Program-made: the position numbers and the translations under genes
In this document: piece after piece, positions 8,992 through 17,688 of the stretch
Numbering within the stretch: position 1 is the stretch's first letter
How the letters are laid out: every line of letters starts with the position of its first letter
Notes under the pieces: model-generated
Database searches by the model: none
What the model saw: the letters and a program-made list of their open reading frames with translations, nothing else
Told to the model about the DNA's origin: nothing
Assembly: GCF_019711615.1 (NCBI RefSeq)
Contig: NZ_JAIGNS010000001.1
Span: 1 to 64,000 of the forward strand
Length of the DNA: 64,000 nt
Reading direction: 5' to 3'
Origin: Qipengyuania intermedia
Lineage (GTDB): Bacteria; Pseudomonadota; Alphaproteobacteria; Sphingomonadales; Sphingomonadaceae

Positions 8992-9719
8992 CGGCACAGC
9001 CCCCCGCGCCGAGCGCCCATGTCGAAGTGGAAGTGGTCGGTGTGGGCGGCATTGTAATCGGGCGAAAGCACGATGCCGAAGCTGTCGCAGGCGCGGTCGC
9101 GGACTTCGCGCAGGAAGCGGGCCTTGTCCCCCTCCCCGTCCCCGTCCCAGTCGCCCAGAACGCTGATGCGCGTGCCGTCGGCGAGGACGAAACCGGCAAT
9201 ATCCAGCGCGTTGCCCGTGGCGTGCTGGCTCCACGGCCCCTCGCCGCGACCATAGAGTCGGCGGCAGGAATACGCGCCCAAATGCTCGATCTGCGCCACT
9301 TCGCTACCGAAAATCTCCTGCGCCGCCGGATCGAGGCCGTCACGCTTCCATAGCTGTAATGCAATCGCCACCGGACAGGTCGTAGGCGGCGTGTCCGGGC
9401 TGAGGGGGAAATCCGACAGTTGCGTGCGGTCTTCGCGCCGGCACGGCCCCTCGCCCGCAGGTTCGAGCGCGTTGAACGCAACCTCACTCCGCTCCAGCAC
9501 GGCCCGGCACTGCGGGACATCGCCGCGCAGTGCCAACAGCTTCGCTTCGGTCGCCCAGCCAACCGGGTCGTTCAGGTCGAGCGGTGCCCACGGATCATGC
9601 TCTGGATGCGCGGCGAGCCAGGAACGCCCTGCCACGGCAAGTGCGACAAGCATCAGCAGGACGATTACCCGGCGGTCTCCGACGAACTTCCCGATGTGGC
9701 GCGAAAGCGTGAATTTCAA
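8988..9719 (-). CDS. Extensin-like family protein (membrane-anchored, peptidase-like fold)
   Basis: About 243 residues. One N-terminal transmembrane helix (RRVIVLLMLVALAVAG) is followed by an extracytoplasmic extensin C-terminal type domain. That domain has CxxR and the metal-site-like motifs SQHATGNALDIAGF and HTDHFHFDMG, which recall D,D-carboxypeptidase/VanY-like zinc sites. Four or more cysteines suggest disulfides. I chose the TTG at 9719 because it overlaps the LysE stop (TTGA). A longer frame upstream runs through the lysE gene. A cell-wall role is plausible but unproven. It is the last gene of the minus-strand run behind dnaE2. Confidence 0.75.
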   Translation of the reverse strand: MKFTLSRHIGKFVGDRRVIVLLMLVALAVAGRSWLAAHPEHDPWAPLDLNDPVGWATEAKLLALRGDVPQCRAVLERSEVAFNALEPAGEGPCRREDRTQLSDFPLSPDTPPTTCPVAIALQLWKRDGLDPAAQEIFGSEVAQIEHLGAYSCRRLYGRGEGPWSQHATGNALDIAGFVLADGTRISVLGDWDGDGEGDKARFLREVRDRACDSFGIVLSPDYNAAHTDHFHFDMGARRGGLCR

Positions 9720-10354
9720 ATCTGCGTACCCATGAGATCGACCAGGATGGCGATCGCTATCAGGATGAATACGATTCCGATGCCCCGATCGATCCAGACG
9801 CGTGTTGCCGCGCGCTCCATCAGGCGGGCGAGCCGTTTTCCGGCGGCAATATAGAGCCACCCGATCACGAGGTCCGCCACCAAGGCGACCACCGCCAATA
9901 CGACGATTTGCATCGGCACGCTGCGCTCCGGATCGACGAAGGGCGGGATGATTGCGACCATGTAGACAAGGGACTTGGGATTGCCGATTGCCACCGCGAT
10001 ACCATCGCGGAAAGCATGGTTGGACACCTTGCGCGACGGCGCGTCACCCTCGTCCTCGTCCGCGTGGAAAGAATGCCGGATCGCCTTGAAGCCGAGCCAA
10101 GCGAGATAGGCAACGCCGGCGATCGCGAGCAGCCGGAAGGCCAGCGGATAGGCGCTCGCCAAGGCGCCCAGGCCGAGCGCGGCGAAGGCCCACCAGACGA
10201 AATAGCCGACCTGCATGCCCATCAGCGCCGCCCATCCCGAACGCGGCCCGCGCCAGATGGCCTGCCCCATGACGAACATCATCGACGGGCCGGGCACGAT
10301 GCTGGTCGTGGCCGTCACGATCAGGAATGCGAGGAGGGTTTCGGTGCCGATCAC
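9716..10354 (-). CDS. LysE/RhtB family amino-acid exporter
   Basis: A 212-residue inner-membrane protein with about six hydrophobic helices and the family signature near the N-terminus (TTSIVPGPSMMFVMGQA). It has the conserved NPKSLVYMVAIIP segment in the middle. It probably exports an amino acid or related metabolite; the substrate cannot be told from sequence. The gene begins 21 bases after dnaE2 on the same strand, so readthrough from the SOS operon is possible. Confidence 0.88.
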   Translation of the reverse strand: MIGTETLLAFLIVTATTSIVPGPSMMFVMGQAIWRGPRSGWAALMGMQVGYFVWWAFAALGLGALASAYPLAFRLLAIAGVAYLAWLGFKAIRHSFHADEDEGDAPSRKVSNHAFRDGIAVAIGNPKSLVYMVAIIPPFVDPERSVPMQIVVLAVVALVADLVIGWLYIAAGKRLARLMERAATRVWIDRGIGIVFILIAIAILVDLMGTQI

Positions 10355-10375
10355 GCTGCGCCCTTAACCGCGGCC

Positions 10376-13300
10376 TCAATGGAAGTCGCGCGATTTCGGA
10401 ATGATGCGCACATCGCGCGGGTGGCTGCCATGCCAGCCACATTCGCGATTGCCCGGCGGCGGTTCCTGCCACGGCTCGACGGGCTGGTAGGGATCGTCTG
10501 TGCCTTCGCGCAGATTGTCGCGTGGATTGAACTTGTCCGGCAGCGGCGAGGAGACATGGTCCGCGCGCGCAAGCGGGGCGTTGAGCATGTCGTCGGACAG
10601 CCTGTGCAACTGGTCGGTCGCATCGGTCATGTGCTGCGCGATCACGTGGATCACCTCGTCATCGTATTCGACACGCCCGCGCACCTCCATCAGGCGCGCA
10701 CCCATGACCACGCGGCGCTGCTTTTCCTTCAGGTCCGGCCAGACGACGAGATTGATCACGCCCGTCTCGTCTTCCAGCGTGATGAAGCACACGCCCTTGG
10801 CGCTGCCCGGACGCTGGCGGATCAACACCACGCCTGCGACATGGACCATGGAGCGGAATTTCTTCGCGCGCAGGTCGCAGGCGCGCACGAAGCCTCGCTC
10901 TGCAAGACTGGCGCGCAGGAAGGCCATGGGATGCGCCTTCAGGCTGAGGCGCGTGGTCTGGTAATCGGCGACGACCTCTTCCGACAGCGGCATCTGCGGC
11001 AGGCGCGTAGGCTGTTTTTCCGCCCCTTCGTCCCGCGCAGCCGCTGCAGCGAACAAGGGCAGGTCCGGCCCGCCGACCAGGCTGCGGGCATCCCACAGGG
11101 CCTGGCGCCGCGTAAGGCCCATCGAGCCGAAAGCATCCGCACTCGCCAGCCGTTCGACATGGGCGGGACCGGTGCGGGCACGGTCGCGCAGGGCGCGCAC
11201 ATCGGCATAGGCGCCGTTCGCCTCGCGCTCCGCGATCAGCTGCGCCGCAACCGCCTCGGGCAGTCCGTCGATCTGGCGCAGGCCAAGGCGCAGCGCGATA
11301 TGCTTGTCGAGCCGTCCGCTATCGCCCGCACCCGCCCCGCCTTCGCCGGTCCGTTCCAGCGTGCAGTCCCATTGCGACAGGTTCACATCCGCCGGGAGTA
11401 CACGCACGCCATGTTCCGCCGCATCGCGCACGATCTGCGCGGGCGCATAGAAACCCATCGGCTGCGAATTGAGCAGCGCACAGGCGAAGGCGGCGGGGAA
11501 GTGGCATTTGAGCCAGCTCGACACATAGACGAGATGCGCAAAACTGGCCGCATGGCTTTCGGGAAAGCCGTATTCGCCGAAGCCGCGGATCTGGTTGAAG
11601 CACCGCTGCGCGAAGTCGCGATCATAACCGCGCGTGACCATGCGCTCGACCATCATGTCCTGAAGCTCGTCCACCATCCCGCGGCTGCGGAAAGTGGCCA
11701 TTGCCTTGCGCAACCGGTTCGCCTCTTTCGAGGAGAATTTCGCTGCGTCGAGGGCGATCTTCATCGCCTGTTCCTGGAAAATCGGGACGCCCAGTGTGCG
11801 CTCGAGAATGCTCGACAGTTCGTCCGGCGGGCCATGCTGCGGACTTGGCGCAGGGATGACCACGGGCTCGGCCCCGCGGCGGCGCTTCAGATAGGGGTGG
11901 ACCATGTCGCCCTGGATCGGCCCGGGCCGCACGATGGCGACCTGGATGACGAGATCGTAGAACTGGCGCGGACGCAGGCGCGGAAGCATGTTCATCTGCG
12001 CCCGGCTTTCGACCTGGAAGACGCCGAGCGAATCCCCCGTGCGCAACATGGCATAGGTTTCCGGGTCCTCGCGCGGGACATTCGCCAGCGTCAGCGTGCG
12101 GCCGTGATGGTCGTCAAGCAGGTCGAGGCACTTGCGGATGCAGGTCAGCATCCCCAGCGCCAGCACATCTACCTTGAGGATGCCCAGCGCCTCGATATCG
12201 TCTTTGTCCCATTCGATGAAACTGCGATCGGGCATGGCGCCATTGCCGACCGGTACCGTCTCCGTCAGTGCACCTTCGGTCAGGATGAAACCACCGACGT
12301 GTTGCGACAAATGACGTGGCATTCCAATCATTTGCTCGGTCAGCTTGAGAACCCGCTTCAGATGTGGATCGGTCACATCCATGCCGGTTTCCTGGGCGTG
12401 CTTCTCGCTGATCTCGCGGCCCCATCCGCCCCACACCGTCTTGGCGAGCGCTGCGGTGACATCCTCGGTCAGTCCCATCGCCTTGCCCACTTCGCGGATC
12501 GCCATGCGCGGGCGGTAATGGATCACCGTGGCGCATAGCCCGGCGCGGTGGCGACCGTATTTGCGATATAGATACTGGATCACCTCCTCGCGCCGCTCGT
12601 GCTCGAAATCGACGTCGATATCGGGCGGCTCCTTGCGGTCTTCGGAGATGAAGCGATCGAACAGCAGCTGGTGCTGCGCCGGATCGACATTGGTGATGCC
12701 GAGGCAATAGCAGACAGCCGAATTGGCCGCACTCCCACGCCCCTGGCACAGGATCGGCGGGTCGACCTTCTCCCGCGCGAAATCGACGATGTCCTTGATG
12801 GTCAGGAAATAGCGCGCGAGGTCCATCTTGCCGATCAGCGCCAGTTCCTTGTGCAGCGTTTCGGTGACGCTATCGGGAATGCCTGCCGGATAGCGCCACT
12901 CGGCACCCTTCCAAGTCGTGCTTTCGAGATATTCCTGCGGTTCGACGCCGCCGGGATAGAGTTCTTCGGGATATTCGTATTTCAGCTCGTCGAGGCTGAA
13001 GTCGCAGGCGTCGGCCACTTCACGCGCAGCGGCGATGGCGTGCGGCCAGCGTTCGAACAGGCGGCACATGGTCTCGGGCGGCTTGAGATAACGCTCGGCA
13101 TTGCCGTGGAGCAGGTGCCCGGCGCGTGCCACGGTGGTCTTGTGCCGGATCGCGGTCATCACGTCCTGCAGCGGCCGCCTGTCGGGCGTCGCGTAATGGA
13201 CATCGTTGGTGGCGAGGATCGACAGGCCGTTCGCGCGGGCCAGCGTATCGAGCCGTTCGATCCGCGCAACGTCGCTGTCGGTATAGAGGAAGGCCGCGGC

Positions 13301-13915
13301 GATATGGCGCAGGGTCGGCAGGCCTGCGGCAAGGTGCGGGACGATGCCCTCGATCGGGGCGGCGACCAATTCCTGCACCTTCTCGCCGCCGAGCCCCACG
13401 ACATTGCTTGCCCATGCGGGGACGGTGAACTCTCGCGCAAGGTCGCGCGGGGGAAGCAAGATCAGCTGTACGCCTTGGGTATGCGCGGCCAGCATCGGCA
13501 GGGAGATGTCGCATTCGCCCTTCTCTTGCCATTCGCCCGACAAGGTGCGCATGCGCCCGGCGGAAATCAGGCGGCACAGGCGGCCATAGGCCTTGCGGCT
13601 CTTGGGATAGGCGAGGAAGGCTAGCCCCTCGACCGTTTCGATCCGGCAGCCGATGCACGGTTTCAGCTTGAGTGTCTTGGCTTCTGTATGAACGCGCACC
13701 ACGCCCGCCATGGTGTTGGCATCGGCGATCCCGACCGCGTCATAGCCCAGCGCGCGCGCCTGCAGGACGAGGTCGACGGCATCCGACGCGCCGCGCAGGA
13801 AGCTAAAACAGGATACGAGGCCGAGTTCGACGAAGGGGCTGCGCGGCGGGGCGTCTATGCCCGCAGGGTCGAGCTCGATCGTCCGCTTGGGTATCTGGAG
13901 GTCGTTCTCCGGCAT
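10376..13915 (-). CDS. dnaE2: Error-prone DNA polymerase III alpha subunit DnaE2 (ImuC)
   Basis: An 1179-residue C-family polymerase for translesion synthesis and damage-induced mutagenesis. It has an N-terminal PHP domain (about 28-260), a palm domain with the catalytic aspartates in PDIDVDF (Asp432, Asp434, Asp436), helix-hairpin-helix segments (EYGFPESHAASFAHL region onward) and a C-terminal OB fold (VHVAGVVLIRQRPGSAKGV). It is the expected length for DnaE2, distinct from the replicative DnaE1. It starts 1 base after the UdgX stop, so it belongs to the rSAM-udgX-dnaE2 operon. Its mutasome partners imuA and imuB are 4-6 kb away under their own LexA box. Confidence 0.95.
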   Translation of the reverse strand: MPENDLQIPKRTIELDPAGIDAPPRSPFVELGLVSCFSFLRGASDAVDLVLQARALGYDAVGIADANTMAGVVRVHTEAKTLKLKPCIGCRIETVEGLAFLAYPKSRKAYGRLCRLISAGRMRTLSGEWQEKGECDISLPMLAAHTQGVQLILLPPRDLAREFTVPAWASNVVGLGGEKVQELVAAPIEGIVPHLAAGLPTLRHIAAAFLYTDSDVARIERLDTLARANGLSILATNDVHYATPDRRPLQDVMTAIRHKTTVARAGHLLHGNAERYLKPPETMCRLFERWPHAIAAAREVADACDFSLDELKYEYPEELYPGGVEPQEYLESTTWKGAEWRYPAGIPDSVTETLHKELALIGKMDLARYFLTIKDIVDFAREKVDPPILCQGRGSAANSAVCYCLGITNVDPAQHQLLFDRFISEDRKEPPDIDVDFEHERREEVIQYLYRKYGRHRAGLCATVIHYRPRMAIREVGKAMGLTEDVTAALAKTVWGGWGREISEKHAQETGMDVTDPHLKRVLKLTEQMIGMPRHLSQHVGGFILTEGALTETVPVGNGAMPDRSFIEWDKDDIEALGILKVDVLALGMLTCIRKCLDLLDDHHGRTLTLANVPREDPETYAMLRTGDSLGVFQVESRAQMNMLPRLRPRQFYDLVIQVAIVRPGPIQGDMVHPYLKRRRGAEPVVIPAPSPQHGPPDELSSILERTLGVPIFQEQAMKIALDAAKFSSKEANRLRKAMATFRSRGMVDELQDMMVERMVTRGYDRDFAQRCFNQIRGFGEYGFPESHAASFAHLVYVSSWLKCHFPAAFACALLNSQPMGFYAPAQIVRDAAEHGVRVLPADVNLSQWDCTLERTGEGGAGAGDSGRLDKHIALRLGLRQIDGLPEAVAAQLIAEREANGAYADVRALRDRARTGPAHVERLASADAFGSMGLTRRQALWDARSLVGGPDLPLFAAAAARDEGAEKQPTRLPQMPLSEEVVADYQTTRLSLKAHPMAFLRASLAERGFVRACDLRAKKFRSMVHVAGVVLIRQRPGSAKGVCFITLEDETGVINLVVWPDLKEKQRRVVMGARLMEVRGRVEYDDEVIHVIAQHMTDATDQLHRLSDDMLNAPLARADHVSSPLPDKFNPRDNLREGTDDPYQPVEPWQEPPPGNRECGWHGSHPRDVRIIPKSRDFH

Positions 13916-13916
13916 T

Positions 13917-15365
13917 TCACGCCAGTTCCTCCAGCCGCGCCTTCACTGCGGCAAGGTCGGCATCGAACAGCCGCGCCTGCTCCTCGCGCGCGGCACCTTC
14001 GAGACGCAGCAGGTAGGATGGGTGCGCGGTGACCCACAGCTCGCTGCCATCCTCCAGCGCGATGGGGGCGCCGCGCACTTTGGTAATGCTCACCGTCTTG
14101 CCGAGAACGCTGCGCGCCGCGCTCGCGCCCATGGCGAGCACCAGCTTCGGCTTCACGATCTCCCGCTCGCTCTCGATCCACCAGCGGCAGGTGTCGATTT
14201 CCTTCGCGCCCGGGTTCTGGTGGAGCCGCCGCTTGCCGCGCTGGACATATTTGAAGTGCTTCACAGCATTGGTGACATAAGAGCTGCGCCGGTCGATCCC
14301 GACCTTTTCGAGATGCGCGTCGAGCAGCTGACCGGCAGGCCCGACGAAGGGGCGGCCGATCTGGTCCTCCTGGTCGCCCGGCTGTTCACCGACGATCATC
14401 AGAGCCGCGTCCTGCGGCCCCTCGCCCATGACGGCATGGTTATCGAGGCTGCCGATAGGACATTTGCGGCAGGCATGGATCGCCTTGTCGATCGCGGCGA
14501 GCGTATCGGGCCGTTCCTCGAATTCCAGCGCGCCCTTCTCGACCATCTTCGCCTCGCGCCCCTGCGCGCCCGCGATGAGGTCGGGGATGAGCGATGCCTC
14601 GGGCATGTTCTTCCAGTATTTCTTCGGCATCTCCTTCAGCATCGCGCCGATCTTCAGGCGCGCGGGGTTGAAGATGGAAGCGTAATAGGTGCGCCAGAGG
14701 TCCTCCATCGGATCGCCGCCGGGCGCATCGTGACGCTCGGCAGGCGGGCCTTCGGACATGGTCTCCCCGTCCCAGTGCAGGCTGCCGCGAGGGGTCAGGA
14801 TCGACCAGCGCATGTTGGAGAAGCGCCGCATGAAGAAACCCGCATTGGCGCGCAGGATGTGATGCTCCGGCTCGAACCAGGCGACGTAATGCTCGCCCAC
14901 TTCCCCCTCCCCGGAATTAGCCTCACTCTCCACCAGCCGGAAACGGACGAAGGCGTGCATCTTGTGGCTGTCGCGGCGGACATTCTTGTCGAGTTCCTCC
15001 ACGCGGCGGACATCGGGATCGGCCTTGTCCTCCATCATCCGCGGGTTCGATTGCAGCCGCCAGAGCACGCGATAGAGCAGCGCGAACCGCTCGGGGTCGG
15101 AATGCAGGATCGCATTCCTTGCAAGGCTGACGAAGCGGCGGTTGGCGCGCACCGGCTTCGCATCCATGGGCGGCACGGGCATACGCCGCTCCCCATGCGC
15201 GAAGAGGTCGCCGCTGCCGCCCGGCTCTACCCAGGCAATACGGTCGGGCGGCACGTCGCACTGGACGAGCGCACGTGCGCGCTCGCGCCAGAAGTCGAAG
15301 TCATCGGCTTCGGGCAAATGCACCACATAATAGGTGCCGAGCTTGACGTGCTGGAGCGCAGTCAT
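13917..15365 (-). CDS. UdgX-family uracil-DNA binding protein fused to DUF4130
   Basis: A 482-residue two-part protein. Residues about 1-225 match the DUF4130 (TIGR03915-type) domain that accompanies radical-SAM DNA-repair proteins. Residues about 270-480 are a family 4-like uracil-DNA glycosylase with CxxC (CRKCPIG), GEQPG (326-330) and AHPSYLLR. The R-loop is KRRLH (378-382); in characterised UdgX proteins KRRIH supplies the His that bonds covalently to the deoxyribose after uracil excision, so His382 is predicted to be that residue. It overlaps the radical-SAM gene by ATGA and is followed 1 base later by dnaE2. A role in damage tolerance at uracil lesions is inferred. Confidence 0.88.
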   Translation of the reverse strand: MTALQHVKLGTYYVVHLPEADDFDFWRERARALVQCDVPPDRIAWVEPGGSGDLFAHGERRMPVPPMDAKPVRANRRFVSLARNAILHSDPERFALLYRVLWRLQSNPRMMEDKADPDVRRVEELDKNVRRDSHKMHAFVRFRLVESEANSGEGEVGEHYVAWFEPEHHILRANAGFFMRRFSNMRWSILTPRGSLHWDGETMSEGPPAERHDAPGGDPMEDLWRTYYASIFNPARLKIGAMLKEMPKKYWKNMPEASLIPDLIAGAQGREAKMVEKGALEFEERPDTLAAIDKAIHACRKCPIGSLDNHAVMGEGPQDAALMIVGEQPGDQEDQIGRPFVGPAGQLLDAHLEKVGIDRRSSYVTNAVKHFKYVQRGKRRLHQNPGAKEIDTCRWWIESEREIVKPKLVLAMGASAARSVLGKTVSITKVRGAPIALEDGSELWVTAHPSYLLRLEGAAREEQARLFDADLAAVKARLEELA

Positions 15366-16606
15366 GCCGCGAACAATTCAAGCTGCTCGGTCTTGGGCGC
15401 GAGCAGGCTGCGCAGATCGGCGCGGTCGGTCAGCGTGACGGGGCGCCAGTCGACGGTGCAGATGAAAGGGCGCACCTTGGTGATCGACTGGGTGAGCAGC
15501 GCGACGTCGTCGAGCCGCAGCGCGCGGTGACGGCGGCTGGCGAGGATCTTGCCCACTGCCTTCACACCGAGACCCGGCACGCGCAGCAATTGCTCCTTGC
15601 TCGCGCGGTTCACATCGACAGGGAAAGCTTCGCGGAACTTCAGCGCCCAGGCGAGCTTGGGGTCGATATCGAGCGGCAGGTTTCCATCCGCCTCGGTCGC
15701 CTGCATCACATCGCTGGGCTTGTAGCCATAGAAACGCATCAGCCAGTCGGACTGGTAGAGCCGGTGTTCGCGGATCAGCGGCGGGCGCTTCAGCGGCAGC
15801 ACGGCGCTGGCATCGGGAATAGGCGAAAAGGCGCTGTAATAAACGCGGCGCAGGCGGAAATTGTCGTAGAGGCGACTTGCTTTGCCCACGATATCGGCAT
15901 CGGTGGCGGCATCGGCGCCGACAATCATCTGCGTCGATTGGCCCGCAGGCGCGAAACGCGGGGCGTGGCGGAAACGCTTCCTTGCATCCTTCGCCTCGAC
16001 CAAGTCGGCCTTGACCTTGCCCATCGCGCCTTCGATCTGGCGCGCATCCTTGTCGGGCGCGAGGCGGGTCAGGCCGCTGTCGGTCGGCAGTTCGACATTG
16101 ATCGAGACACGGTCGGCATAAAGCCCCGCCTGGTGCACGATTTCCGGATCGGCTTCCGGAATGGTCTTCAGGTGGATGTAGCCGCGAAAGTCGTGCTCTT
16201 CGCGCAATATCCGGGCGACCTCGACGATCTGTTCCATCGTGTGGTTCGAGCTTTTCACAATGCCCGAGGACAGGAACAGCCCCTCGATATAATTGCGGCG
16301 GTAGAAGGCGAGCGTGAGGTCGACCACTTCCTGCGGGGTAAAGCGCGCCCGCGCCACGTTCGAGCTCTTGCGATTGACGCAGTAATGGCAGTCGAAAATG
16401 CAGTGGTTGGTCAGCAGGATCTTCAACAGCGAGATGCAGCGGCCATCGGGCGCATAGGCATGGCAAATGCCCATTCCTTCGGTCGAACCAATCCCCTTTC
16501 CGCCAAGGCTGTTCTTCTTTGCCGTGCCGGACGACGCGCACGAAGCATCGTATTTCGCCGCATCGGCGAGAATTTCCAGTTTCTGCAGGATGGTTTGCGC
16601 GGCCAT
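15362..16606 (-). CDS. Putative DNA modification/repair radical SAM protein (UDG-linked family)
   Basis: A 414-residue protein. The radical-SAM 4Fe-4S motif is C69-x3-C73-x2-C76 (CIFDCHYC). A TIM-barrel-type middle follows, and the C-terminal region about residues 325-365 is a helix-hairpin-helix DNA-binding element (VPGLGVKAVGKILASR). It matches the radical-SAM family that occurs next to DUF4130/UDG genes (TIGR03916-like); the reaction is unknown. It is the first gene of an operon with UdgX and dnaE2. A perfect LexA box (16609-16623) lies directly in front of its ATG, so it should be SOS-induced. Confidence 0.88.
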   Translation of the reverse strand: MAAQTILQKLEILADAAKYDASCASSGTAKKNSLGGKGIGSTEGMGICHAYAPDGRCISLLKILLTNHCIFDCHYCVNRKSSNVARARFTPQEVVDLTLAFYRRNYIEGLFLSSGIVKSSNHTMEQIVEVARILREEHDFRGYIHLKTIPEADPEIVHQAGLYADRVSINVELPTDSGLTRLAPDKDARQIEGAMGKVKADLVEAKDARKRFRHAPRFAPAGQSTQMIVGADAATDADIVGKASRLYDNFRLRRVYYSAFSPIPDASAVLPLKRPPLIREHRLYQSDWLMRFYGYKPSDVMQATEADGNLPLDIDPKLAWALKFREAFPVDVNRASKEQLLRVPGLGVKAVGKILASRRHRALRLDDVALLTQSITKVRPFICTVDWRPVTLTDRADLRSLLAPKTEQLELFAA

Positions 16607-16608
16607 AT

Positions 16609-16623
16609 GTTCACTATACGTTC
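16609..16623. promoter_or_regulatory. LexA (SOS) box of the rSAM-udgX-dnaE2 operon
   Basis: GTTC-N7-GTTC with no mismatch, the alphaproteobacterial LexA operator. It ends 2 bases before the radical-SAM ATG and covers the predicted -10 (TATAGT on the minus strand), so LexA binding would block initiation. Confidence 0.88.
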
Positions 16624-16640
16624 CGCTGTAGGATTCGCAA
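16613..16640 (-). promoter_or_regulatory. Predicted sigma70-type, possibly leaderless promoter
   Basis: On the minus strand, TTGCGA (16640-16635) and TATAGT (16618-16613) are separated by 16 bases. A start 6-7 bases downstream of the -10 falls at 16607-16606, on the A of the radical-SAM ATG. No Shine-Dalgarno sequence exists between the LexA box and the ATG, which fits a leaderless transcript. Confidence 0.55.
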
Positions 16641-16832
16641 ATATCAAAAGTTACATCGAGACGGGAACCTCACCGCAGCTTCCGCGTATACAGGCCACGG
16701 ACCGGGCCCCTCTGGCGTGCAACCGCACGTGATGTCGGACGTAAGTAACGCCGACGGCCTGTCACACAAAGCAACGGCATCGTCGGCATACCTACATTCA
16801 GCGACCTTCTGGTCGTCAGTCTGGAGTATGCA

Positions 16833-17555
16833 ATGAAATATCTCACTTCCCTCGCCCTGATCGGTCTTGCCGCGACACCTCTCTCAGCGCAGGAAAAAGA
16901 CTGGAATTTCGGTGACGGTGTTTCCCCCGAACGCTGGGCAACCGTGAATGCGGCCTACGCCCTGTGCGATGCGGGCCTCCACCAGTCGCCCATCGATCTC
17001 GGCGCAGCCAATGCACGCGGCGATATCGCCCTCGAAACCAAATTCGGCGAAACCAGCGGCACGATCTCGCTCGGCACCGAAAAGGTCCAGGTGGACTTTC
17101 CCGCCGGCCTCGGAATGAATTCGGGTGGCAAGGAATTCGCCCTGATCCAGGTTCACTTCCACACACCGTCGGAACACGCGATCAGCGGCAAGCGCTATCC
17201 CCTCGTCGCGCACTTCGTGCACGCCACCGAAAGCGGTGAACTGGGCGTGCTGGGAGTCATGTTCAAAGAAGGCGACGCCAATCCCGCGCTTGAGACCATC
17301 GTGGCAGGTGTCGGTGCCGGCAAGGGTGCCGCAGTCGAATTCGACGTGAACGACATGGTGCCCGAAGACACCGGCATCTATCGCTACATGGGATCGCTCA
17401 CCACGCCGCCGTGCAGCGAAGGCGTGAACTGGCATGTCGCCGACGAAGTGATGACCGCCAGCGCCGAGCAGATCGCGGCGATGGAAGCCAACCTCGGCCC
17501 TTCCGCACGATCAATCCAACCGCTGGGAACGCGTCTCCTCGTCGCACCCGAATAA
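16833..17555 (+). CDS. Periplasmic alpha-class carbonic anhydrase
   Basis: A 240-residue secreted zinc enzyme interconverting CO2 and bicarbonate. It has a signal peptide (about 1-19, cut after LSA), then the alpha-CA fold. Predicted zinc ligands are His108 and His110 (QVHFH) and His127 (VAHFVH). The family stretch SLTTPPCSEGV is present near residue 190, and Cys45 and Cys195 could form the usual disulfide. A GGAG ribosome site precedes the ATG. It lies between the two SOS operons on the opposite strand, with no sign of co-regulation. A strong hairpin follows at 17573-17607. Confidence 0.93.
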   Translation: MKYLTSLALIGLAATPLSAQEKDWNFGDGVSPERWATVNAAYALCDAGLHQSPIDLGAANARGDIALETKFGETSGTISLGTEKVQVDFPAGLGMNSGGKEFALIQVHFHTPSEHAISGKRYPLVAHFVHATESGELGVLGVMFKEGDANPALETIVAGVGAGKGAAVEFDVNDMVPEDTGIYRYMGSLTTPPCSEGVNWHVADEVMTASAEQIAAMEANLGPSARSIQPLGTRLLVAPE

Positions 17556-17572
17556 CGGCAAATAACCTCTTG

Positions 17573-17607
17573 AAACGGGTCGGAAGCTTGCCGCTTTCGG
17601 CCCGTTT
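17573..17607 (+). terminator. Stem-loop downstream of the carbonic anhydrase gene
   Basis: AAACGGG...CCCGTTT closes a 15-pair stem with two G-T wobbles and a five-base loop (TTGCC). No long U-run follows, so termination is likely but not certain. Confidence 0.5.
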
Positions 17608-17688
17608 CCTAATGGCGCGGTAATCCTGTCGGGAAGCGTGACATTTACCCTTCGCAACGCACAACGCGGAACCAAGGGGAGAAAATGT

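Noticed and set aside
9908..12538. A long open frame opposite dnaE2 (876 codons) and many similar frames opposite real genes
   Set aside because: They come from GC-rich codon bias in the real gene on the other strand. They have no recognisable domains, and their composition is rich in Arg, Ala, Gly and His.
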